Positions 55,987 to 62,063 of a stretch of 64,000 nucleotides of DNA are shown one piece after another. Origin of the DNA: Pseudomonadota bacterium (GTDB taxonomy: Bacteria > Pseudomonadota > Alphaproteobacteria > Rhodobacterales > Rhodobacteraceae); NCBI GenBank assembly GCA_038533575.1, contig JBCAYL010000001.1, positions 1,392,226-1,456,225 of the forward strand. The letters run 5' to 3'. Both the position numbers and the translations under genes were made by a program. The notes beneath the pieces were generated by a model. The model was not told the origin of the DNA and did not search any database. It saw only the letters and a program-made list of their open reading frames with translations. Numbering within the stretch: position 1 is the first letter of the stretch; each line of letters begins with the position of its first letter.

Positions 55987-57777
55987 TCAGTCACTCGATG
56001 ACAGCGTTATACTGGCCAGTGGTGCGGGTTCAATCTCCGGCCGGAGGCCGAGGAGCGGGGCCACGCGGCGGATGAGCTCCGCGGCCACCGGGACCGCCGT
56101 CCAACCGGCCGAGCGACGCGGCTCGGTGCCGGAGGTCTCGACCGGCTCGTCGAGCGTCACCACGAGGACATATTGCGGATCATGGGCCGGGAAGACGCTT
56201 GCGAAGGTCGTGATGGTCCGGTCGTCATAGTAGCCGCCGCGCGGGCGTGGCTTGTCGGCCGTCCCGGTCTTTCCGCCCACGGCGTAGCCCTGAACGTCGC
56301 CAAAGCTTGCCGTTCCCTCGGTCACGACGCGCCGGAGCATCATACGCGCCGCGGCAGAAACCTCCGGCGACACCACCTGCGCGCCCAGCTGCGCGCGACC
56401 CTGCTTGAGAAGCGTTGGCGTCACCTTTCGACCGCCATTCAAGAGCGTCGCATAGCCGGCGGCCAGGTGCATGGGCGAGGTGGAGATGCCGTGGCCGTAG
56501 CTGATCGTCATCGTCGACAGCTCGGACCAATTCGTGGGGTAGAGCGGCGCGGCACCCGCGGCCTCCACCATCTCGAGGGGCGTGGGCTCGAGGAAGCCCA
56601 GCTCGCCGAGGAAGGCCTTCTGTCGCTCTGCGCCGATCTCCTGGGCGAGGCGTGCGGTCCCGATATTGGATGATTTCTCGATCACCCGGCTCAAGGTCAG
56701 CGTCGGCCCATAGTTCTTGTTCTGGAACTCGCCGATGCGAAAGCGGCCCCAGCGAAGCGGACCCTTCGTGTTGATCTCCGTCTCCGGCCCCGCGAGCCCG
56801 AGCTCCATGGCCTGCGCCGCGGTGAAGATCTTGAACGCTGATCCCAGCTCGTAGACGCCCTGCAGCGCACGGTTGAAGAGCGGGCTGTCGGCCTGATCCC
56901 CCTGCGTGAGGGGACGCGGGCGATCGTTTGGATCGAAATCCGGCAGGGAGACGAGGGAGATGACCTCGCCGGTATGCACATCCATGAGTACGCTCGCCGC
57001 GCCCTTCGCGCTGAAGAGCGACATGCCCCCCGCGAGCACCCGTTCCGCGGCGGCCTGCACACTGAGGTCGAGCGCGAGCTCGAGCGGCGCGCCATTGTTG
57101 GCTGGGTCGCGCAGAAAGCCATCGAAGTGCTTCTCGACACCCGCCACGCCGATCACTTCGGCGCTGCTTACGCCCTCCTTGCCGAAAGAGGCGCCGCCGA
57201 GCACGTGGGCCGCCACGGCCCCGTTCGGATAAAGGCGCATCTCACGGGGGCCAAACAGCAGCCCCGGATCGCCGATATCATGCACGGCCTGCTTCTGCTC
57301 GGGGCTGATCCGGCGCTTCAACCAGAGGAACTTGCGATCCCCCGTCAGGTCCTTGAGCAGGCGCTCCGCATCGAGATCAGGGAAGATCTCCACGAGGGCC
57401 GCCGCCGAACCGGCCGGATCAATGAGGTCTTGCGGGTGGGCGTAGAGAGAGTGCGTATCGAAATTCGTCGCCAGGACGCGGCCCTGCCGATCGAGGATGT
57501 CTGCCCGCTGGGCGACGATCTGCGTGATAGATGCGGTGGTGCGCGGCTCCATGGGCTCGGAGACGGCAAGGAGCGTCATGCGCGCCCCGATGAGCGCAAA
57601 GCCCGCAACGAAGAACAGTCCGAGCACGAGCAGACGCCCCTCGGCCTGCACGCGCTGCTTGTCGCGCATCACTTCGTGACGCTTGCGGATGTTTTCCCGC
57701 TCGATCCAGTCGGGATCTTCTCCGGCGGCGCGGGCGCCGAGGATACGGGCGAGCGGACGGAGCGGTGTGCGGATCAC
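55987..57777 (-). CDS. ftsI: Septal peptidoglycan transpeptidase FtsI (PBP3)
   Basis: A 596-residue class B penicillin-binding protein. A cytosolic tail and one membrane helix (about 48-70) precede the pedestal (RADILDRQGRVLATN) and the transpeptidase domain with Ser313-Ala-Phe-Lys316, the SSN motif near 369-371 and KTGTADKP near 510. It crosslinks septal peptidoglycan with FtsW. The N-terminus is longer than in E. coli and overlaps the ftsL stop by 4 bp. Confidence 0.97.
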   Translation of the reverse strand: MIRTPLRPLARILGARAAGEDPDWIERENIRKRHEVMRDKQRVQAEGRLLVLGLFFVAGFALIGARMTLLAVSEPMEPRTTASITQIVAQRADILDRQGRVLATNFDTHSLYAHPQDLIDPAGSAAALVEIFPDLDAERLLKDLTGDRKFLWLKRRISPEQKQAVHDIGDPGLLFGPREMRLYPNGAVAAHVLGGASFGKEGVSSAEVIGVAGVEKHFDGFLRDPANNGAPLELALDLSVQAAAERVLAGGMSLFSAKGAASVLMDVHTGEVISLVSLPDFDPNDRPRPLTQGDQADSPLFNRALQGVYELGSAFKIFTAAQAMELGLAGPETEINTKGPLRWGRFRIGEFQNKNYGPTLTLSRVIEKSSNIGTARLAQEIGAERQKAFLGELGFLEPTPLEMVEAAGAAPLYPTNWSELSTMTISYGHGISTSPMHLAAGYATLLNGGRKVTPTLLKQGRAQLGAQVVSPEVSAAARMMLRRVVTEGTASFGDVQGYAVGGKTGTADKPRPRGGYYDDRTITTFASVFPAHDPQYVLVVTLDEPVETSGTEPRRSAGWTAVPVAAELIRRVAPLLGLRPEIEPAPLASITLSSSD

Positions 57778-58109
57778 GGGCGGACCTCCATGACCTCGAT
57801 GGCGTCGGATATCGGAAGCGGCTCGACGGGATAGGCGATCTGATCGATGTCGCCGAACTGGTCGGGGGCAAGCGGCAAGAGCTCGAGATTGAGAAAGTTC
57901 ATCTCGGCCAGATCGCGCAGGCGATCAGGACGGTTCAGGTAGGCCCATTCCGCCTTGAGGACCGCCACGCGCGCGCGGGCCGCCGCGATGTCGCGATGGA
58001 GGGTTTCCACCTGCCCGATGGCTTCCTGCGTGCGGTAATTCTCGGAATAGGCCCAGAATGCGAGCCCCATGACGATCATCGCCGCGAGCGAATAGAGAAA
58101 TGCTCTCAT
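57774..58109 (-). CDS. ftsL: Cell division protein FtsL
   Basis: A 111-residue bitopic protein. One membrane helix (about 4-20) is followed by a periplasmic coiled coil ([37 protein letters not shown]). It forms the FtsQLB complex that activates FtsWI. The sequence is poorly conserved, so the call rests on size, topology, the [12 protein letters not shown] segment and its place between rsmH and ftsI with 4-bp overlaps on both sides. Confidence 0.9.
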   Translation of the reverse strand: MRAFLYSLAAMIVMGLAFWAYSENYRTQEAIGQVETLHRDIAAARARVAVLKAEWAYLNRPDRLRDLAEMNFLNLELLPLAPDQFGDIDQIAYPVEPLPISDAIEVMEVRP

Positions 58110-59083
58110 CGGCGCGCCTCCGGCAGCTGCGGGAGACCGAGCGCCTTCGGCTCCGGCGCGGGCGCGGTCTCGGTCGTCCGGCGCGCGATGCGAAGCTTTG
58201 CCGAGCGTGCGCGAGGATTGGCGGCGACCTCTTCGTCCGAAGGCTCCACGGCCTTGCGTGTGACGATCTCGAAGGGCGCGGCGGGGCGCATCACCTCCGG
58301 CGCGTAGCGGCTCCCGGCGGGGGCCTTGCCGCCGCGCAACTGGAGAAAGCGCTTCACGATGCGGTCCTCGACGCTGTGGAAGGTGACAACGGCGAGAAGC
58401 CCGCCCGGCTTCAGGGCCTGCTCGGCGGCCATGAGGCCAGCAAAAAGCTCGTCATATTCGGCATTTACGGCGATGCGCAGCGCCTGAAAGCTGCGCGTGG
58501 CCGGGTGCGACTGGCCAGGCTTCGGACGCGGCAGCGCGCCCTCGACGATCTCCGCCAGCCTCAGCGTTCTCAGGATGGGCGCTGCATCTCTCGCCTTCAC
58601 GATGGCGCGCGCGATGCGGCGGGAGGCCCGCTCCTCTCCAAAGTGGAAAAGGATATCCGCGAGCGACGCCTCGCTCGCCTCTGCAACGATGTCAGCCGCC
58701 GAACGCCCGGACTGGCTCATGCGCATGTCGAGCGGGCCGTCCTTCATGAAGGAAAAGCCGCGGTCCGCCTGATCGATCTGCATGGACGAAACACCGAGAT
58801 CGAGGACGACGCCATCGACCATGTCCGCATGCTCGGCGAGGTCGGAAAACGTCGCTTCGACGAGCTGGAGACGGTCCCCGTATAGGCGCGCCCAGGGCGC
58901 AGCCATCTCGAAGACGGCCGGATCGCGATCAATGGCGATGACCTTGCCTGCCCCGGCCTCGAGGAGGCCGCGCGAATATCCCCCTGCCCCGAATGTCCCG
59001 TCGACCCAGACGCCCTCAATGGGCGCGCAGTGCCTCAGGATCGGATCGAGAAGGACGGGAATGTGAGGTGCGGCAGCAGACAT
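58106..59083 (-). CDS. rsmH: 16S rRNA (cytosine1402-N4)-methyltransferase
   Basis: A 325-residue SAM-dependent enzyme (formerly MraW). Motifs are [10 protein letters not shown] at the start, [18 protein letters not shown] (SAM motif I), [30 protein letters not shown] and the late [14 protein letters not shown]. It is the second gene of the dcw cluster, 5 bp after mraZ. Confidence 0.97.
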   Translation of the reverse strand: MSAAAPHIPVLLDPILRHCAPIEGVWVDGTFGAGGYSRGLLEAGAGKVIAIDRDPAVFEMAAPWARLYGDRLQLVEATFSDLAEHADMVDGVVLDLGVSSMQIDQADRGFSFMKDGPLDMRMSQSGRSAADIVAEASEASLADILFHFGEERASRRIARAIVKARDAAPILRTLRLAEIVEGALPRPKPGQSHPATRSFQALRIAVNAEYDELFAGLMAAEQALKPGGLLAVVTFHSVEDRIVKRFLQLRGGKAPAGSRYAPEVMRPAAPFEIVTRKAVEPSDEEVAANPRARSAKLRIARRTTETAPAPEPKALGLPQLPEARR

Positions 59084-59088
59084 TCCCT

Positions 59089-59589
59089 TTACTCTCCCGG
59101 CGCATCCAGGAACGACATCACATCGAAGTCGTCCGGCATGTCGTCGAGGAACGCCTCCGTCTTCGACAACTCCTCGGCCTCATAGGTCTCGGGTCGCCAT
59201 ATCTGGAACGTGTCGCCGGCAGCGATGAAAAAGGCCTCGCCCGTGAGGCCGATCTTTTGACGGAGCTTTGCGGGAAGAACGATGCGTCCGGTCTCGTCCA
59301 CGCTCGTCGGCAGGGACTGGCCGTGAAAGAGCTGCTGGAGGACCTTTCGCTCCTTGGAGCCGCGCGGGAGGGCGTCGATCTTCTCGTCCACCTCAGCGAT
59401 GGCTTCCATCGTGTAGCATTCTAGAAACTTGCGGCGGTGATCGCCGTAGACGATCACGAGCTCTGGGTTGGCGCCGGGGATATAGTCGGGGTCGGCGGCT
59501 TCGAGCACACGGCGAAAATGGGCCGGGATCGAGACCCTGCCCTTCGTATCCACCTTGTGGTGGCTTTCACCTCTGAACCTGCGCGCCAC
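59089..59589 (-). CDS. mraZ: Transcriptional regulator MraZ
   Basis: A 166-residue AbrB-fold protein with two SpoVT-like halves: [22 protein letters not shown] (the first DTKGRVSIP) and [18 protein letters not shown] (the second DETGRIVLP). MraZ is the DNA-binding autoregulator of the dcw cluster and binds TGGGN repeats in E. coli. The start is GTG at 59589 with GAGGGG six bases upstream. Candidate binding boxes lie 270-345 bp upstream. Confidence 0.97.
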   Translation of the reverse strand: MARRFRGESHHKVDTKGRVSIPAHFRRVLEAADPDYIPGANPELVIVYGDHRRKFLECYTMEAIAEVDEKIDALPRGSKERKVLQQLFHGQSLPTSVDETGRIVLPAKLRQKIGLTGEAFFIAAGDTFQIWRPETYEAEELSKTEAFLDDMPDDFDVMSFLDAPGE

Positions 59590-59644
59590 GCTGGCCCCTC
59601 TTCACCTGTCTCGGCCCGTAATTGAGCCACACCCCAACCCCAGA

Positions 59645-59687
59645 AACGAAAGAGGCGGATCAGACTGCTGCCACTGTCTGATCCGCC
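59645..59687 (-). terminator. Intrinsic-terminator-like hairpin in the mraZ leader
   Basis: GGCGGATCAGAC (59654-59665) and GTCTGATCCGCC (59676-59687) form a perfect 12-bp stem with a 10-nt loop; on the minus strand it is followed by TCTTTCGTTT. It sits 65 nt upstream of the mraZ start, inside the probable leader, so it would end a short RNA and only read-through would reach the dcw genes. Confidence 0.75.
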
Positions 59688-59828
59688 GTCCTCGTCCCGC
59701 TTTGCGGGAAGTCCAGCTGCGCGCGCCACCTGGGGGGATGTCTGCTCGCTCGCGCGCCGGATCTCAGTTTCGAATGCGAGTGCCTGTATGAAACCTGCGA
59801 TTTCTTTCCGCTGGTGGGGTTCTTTGCG
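59646..59828 (-). ncRNA. Leader-derived sRNA resembling UpsM
   Basis: A leader RNA of about 180 nt is predicted from the candidate promoter to the hairpin at 59654-59687. In Rhodobacter sphaeroides the dcw cluster has a long leader whose terminated product is the sRNA UpsM, about 200 nt. Position, length and terminal hairpin match here; sequence homology was not tested. The 5' end is approximate. Confidence 0.6.
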
Positions 59829-59834
59829 CCCCGG

Positions 59835-59862
59835 TTGTTAGTTGCTCGCCTTCGATGAACAA
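59835..59862 (-). promoter_or_regulatory. Candidate promoter of the mraZ leader
   Basis: Minus strand TTGTTC (59862-59857), 16 bp, TAACAA (59840-59835). It is a weak match to the housekeeping consensus, but it directly abuts the MraZ-like boxes and places the transcript start near 59828. Confidence 0.4.
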
Positions 59863-59935
59863 GGGATGCCACGGGATTTGATGGTACGCAAGGGAAATTA
59901 TGGGAAAAAGACACAAGCTGTGGGATTTGATGTGG
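59862..59935. promoter_or_regulatory. mraZ boxes: Array of MraZ-type boxes with 10-bp phasing
   Basis: On the plus strand, pentamers resembling TGGGN occur at 59862 (AGGGA), 59872 (CGGGA), 59882 (TGGTA), 59891 (AGGGA), 59901 (TGGGA), 59921 (TGGGA) and 59931 (TGTGG), spaced 10, 10, 9, 10, 20 and 10 bp. E. coli MraZ binds TGGGN repeats with 5-nt spacers, the same 10-bp period. The likely role is MraZ autoregulation. Confidence 0.7.
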
Positions 59936-60232
59936 CTGAAAAACTACATGTAGTAGCGTCAGACCGCATGAAACGGACACATATTGTGATCTGATGGAGG
60001 ACAACCACTACAAATAGTGCCGACTATTGGCGCACGAGCACGCCCATAAATTCCCGGGGATCAGCAAATTTCTTCGCAACTTCCGCTCATCCGCAGTTCA
60101 ATCGGGCTGAGGGCGCTCAGAAAAGCAGTATTTTTCCGACTTCATGGCCGAGACCTGAAGCCTCGGGAATGCTGAGAGAGGCCTTCACATGCCCCTTGAT
60201 TTGATCAGCCCATGATTTCCCATGGCGCCCTG
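59936..60232. other. Intergenic stretch between mrp and the MraZ boxes
   Basis: No coding frame with a plausible start was found. It contains a perfect 12-nt palindrome ACTACATGTAGT (59943-59954) beside an A-run, and a CACTA-CAAA-TAGTG inverted repeat (60006-60019). It could hold the mrp transcript end and upstream promoter elements of mraZ, but I see no clear signal. Confidence 0.4.
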
Positions 60233-61291
60233 TCAGGCCATTCCACCGAGGACCAGTCGCTCCGCGAGTTGCGCGTAGGCGGCTTCCATGGCTCCATCGC
60301 CCGCAGCGACAGGCGTGCCTCCATCGCCCGCCAGCCGCGTCTCGAGATCCACAGGCAAAGCACCGAGAAATGGCAATCCGAGCGCCTCGGCCTCCGCCGC
60401 CACGCCGCCATGCCCGAAGATCTGCGTTTCGTACCCGCATTTCGGGCAGTGAAAGGTCGACATGTTCTCGATCAGACCAAGCACCGGGGTCTTGAGCGTG
60501 CGGAACATGTCGAGCGCCTTCCGCGCGTCCAGTAGCGCGACATCCTGCGGCGTGCTCACCACAACGGCGCCCGTGAGCTCGGTACGCTGGCACAGCGTGA
60601 GCTGCACGTCTCCCGTCCCGGGCGGCAGATCCACGATCAGCACGTCGAGATCGCCCCAGGCCACCTGCCCCATCATCTGCTGCAGCGCGCCCATGAGCAT
60701 GGGACCCCGCCAGACGATGGCTTTCTCAGGCTCGACCATCAGGCCGATCGACATGACGGTGACCCCGTGTGCGGTCATGGGCTCGATCACCTTCCCGTCC
60801 GGCGAGCGGGCGCGCCCGGACAGCCCCATCATGCGCGGCACGGAGGGCCCGTAGATGTCCGCATCGAGGAGGCCCACGCGGCGCCCGCGTTTGGCGAGTG
60901 ACACGGCGAGATTGGTGGAGACGGTGCTTTTTCCGACGCCGCCCTTGCCGGAGGCGATGGCCAGAATCCGGTCGACGCCCGTGGGCTTGAGCCGCCCGGC
61001 CTGCTTTTGTGGGTGGCGCCCGACCTTCAGCCCTTTGGGCGGCTCCTTCGCGTCGTGGGCCGTGAGAATGACGGAGACGTCCTCGACCCCCGGCAGCGCC
61101 AGCAGAGCCTCTTCCACGGAGGTCCTGAATTGAGCCAGGGCCTGCGCCTCAGCCGGGCTTTCCGCCTCGATCACGAAGCGGACCTTTCCGTCGGCCACGT
61201 TGAGCGCGCGCACCATGTCACGGCTCACGATGTCGCCGCCGCTCGGGAGCGGAAGCCCTCTCAGGGTGTCGAGGATGTCATCACGGGTCAT
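60233..61291 (-). CDS. mrp: Mrp/ApbC/NBP35 family Fe-S cluster carrier ATPase
   Basis: A 352-residue P-loop ATPase. An N-terminal MIP18-like (DUF59) domain (about 1-95, VRALNVADGKVRFVIEAES, ALLALPGVEDVSV) precedes the ATPase domain with the deviant Walker A IASGKGGVGKSTVSTNLAV and the Fe-S-binding CPKCG pair (FHCPKCGYE). It loads and transfers 4Fe-4S clusters. It is transcribed away from the DUF1127 gene; their 221-bp spacer holds twin hairpins. Confidence 0.96.
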   Translation of the reverse strand: MTRDDILDTLRGLPLPSGGDIVSRDMVRALNVADGKVRFVIEAESPAEAQALAQFRTSVEEALLALPGVEDVSVILTAHDAKEPPKGLKVGRHPQKQAGRLKPTGVDRILAIASGKGGVGKSTVSTNLAVSLAKRGRRVGLLDADIYGPSVPRMMGLSGRARSPDGKVIEPMTAHGVTVMSIGLMVEPEKAIVWRGPMLMGALQQMMGQVAWGDLDVLIVDLPPGTGDVQLTLCQRTELTGAVVVSTPQDVALLDARKALDMFRTLKTPVLGLIENMSTFHCPKCGYETQIFGHGGVAAEAEALGLPFLGALPVDLETRLAGDGGTPVAAGDGAMEAAYAQLAERLVLGGMA

Positions 61292-61442
61292 CGGGCCTCC
61301 TGCGCCTCAAGGACGCGAAATCGGTATGCCACCACGTCCCGGGGTCAAGCCAAATGACGCAGGGACAGACATGCAATTGGTGCATGACGGCGTTGCCGCA
61401 TCGGGGGTTTTGCACCTGCAGCATACGATTACATAGCGGGCA

Positions 61443-61491
61443 TCAGCGGATGAGCCGCTGACACCCGAACCCTCAGCGGATGGGCCGCTGA
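61443..61491 (+). repeat. Twin identical hairpins upstream of the DUF1127 gene
   Basis: TCAGCGGATGAGCCGCTGA (61443-61461) and TCAGCGGATGGGCCGCTGA (61473-61491): the same 7-bp arms, 5-nt loops differing by one base, repeated exactly 30 bp apart. They end 21 nt before the DUF1127 start, so they lie in its leader or promoter. They could be paired operators or RNA stems. Confidence 0.6.
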
Positions 61492-61512
61492 ACCGACGCA
61501 GATGAGACAACA

Positions 61513-61731
61513 ATGGCATACGCAAGCAACACCACAGCACCCCTTTCCTTCGGCCTCGTTGCACGGCTTCGCGCTGTTGCGGCTGACGCAGCCGACGCTT
61601 GGGCGCGCTACAGCATGTATCGTCAGACCTTCAACGAGCTGATGGAGCTTTCCGACCGGGAGCTTCAGGACCTCGGCCTTTCCCGCGGCGTGCTCAAGGC
61701 CGTCGCGACCGAGACGGTCTACGGTAAATAA
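61513..61731 (+). CDS. DUF1127 small arginine-rich-type protein
   Basis: A 72-residue protein with the DUF1127 core YRQTFNELMELSDRELQDLGLSRGVLKAVA near the C-terminus. Small DUF1127 proteins are stress-induced in alphaproteobacteria; in R. sphaeroides the DUF1127 protein CcaF1 binds RNA and is encoded directly upstream of the CcsR sRNAs. The same arrangement follows here, so the two are probably co-transcribed and the RNAs processed from the message. The Shine-Dalgarno is weak (GATGAGACAACA). Confidence 0.9.
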   Translation: MAYASNTTAPLSFGLVARLRAVAADAADAWARYSMYRQTFNELMELSDRELQDLGLSRGVLKAVATETVYGK

Positions 61732-61742
61732 AGACGAACAAA

Positions 61743-61824
61743 GGGCGCCCGATCTCCTCCCACATGGGCGTTCTCTTGAAAGCGGCGGCACCTTTTTCTC
61801 CCTGGGTGCCGCCGCTTTTTCTTT
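61743..61824 (+). ncRNA. Cuckoo (CcsR-like) sRNA, unit 1
   Basis: Hairpin 1 (61743-61773) pairs GGGCGCCC with GGGCGTTC around a 15-nt loop containing CTCCTCCC, complementary to the Shine-Dalgarno sequence. Hairpin 2 (61781-61816) has a 12-bp stem, a TTTTTCTCCCTG loop and a T-tract. Two pyrimidine-loop hairpins directly after a DUF1127 gene are the hallmark of the CcsR/cuckoo RNA family of Rhodobacteraceae. Confidence 0.75.
61781..61823 (+). terminator. Rho-independent terminator of the DUF1127/sRNA unit
   Basis: AGCGGCGGCACC pairs with GGTGCCGCCGCT, a perfect 12-bp stem with a 12-nt loop, followed by TTTTCTTT. It forms the 3' hairpin of cuckoo unit 1 and is one of the strongest terminators in the window. 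Confidence 0.9.
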
Positions 61825-61936
61825 GCAGAGCCCGCGCAGCGAAAACGTTGCGCATGCTACAAACGAAGAATTTTCATTGAGACGCGTTTTTTCGTGGAAC
61901 CCGTTTCAAGCGAGCGGAGTTCACCTCGCACATCAG

Positions 61937-62030
61937 GGCGCGTTTCTTCTCTCTCCCTCCCCTTTCGAAGCGCGATCTGCATCAGCGGCGGCACCCTTCT
62001 CTCTCCCCCCTGGGTGCCGCCGCCTATCTT
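61937..62030 (+). ncRNA. Cuckoo (CcsR-like) sRNA, unit 2
   Basis: Hairpin 3 (61940-61975) pairs CGCGTTTC with GAAGCGCG around a 20-nt loop with CTCTCCCTCCCC. Hairpin 4 (61986-62024) has perfect 12-bp arms GCGGCGGCACCC/GGGTGCCGCCGC, nearly identical to hairpin 2, with a CTCTCTCCCCCC loop, but only a poor T-tract. The order and spacing copy unit 1, so this is a tandem duplicate. It ends about 35 nt from the convergent uvrD stop. Confidence 0.65.
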
Positions 62031-62063
62031 CCCAACAGTCCAGATGTTTGATGTGCGTGCCCG

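Noticed and set aside
59943-59954. ACTACATGTAGT plus T-run on the minus strand as an mrp terminator
   Set aside because: A continuous palindrome leaves at most a 4-bp stem with a 4-nt loop, and it lies about 280 nt from the mrp stop.
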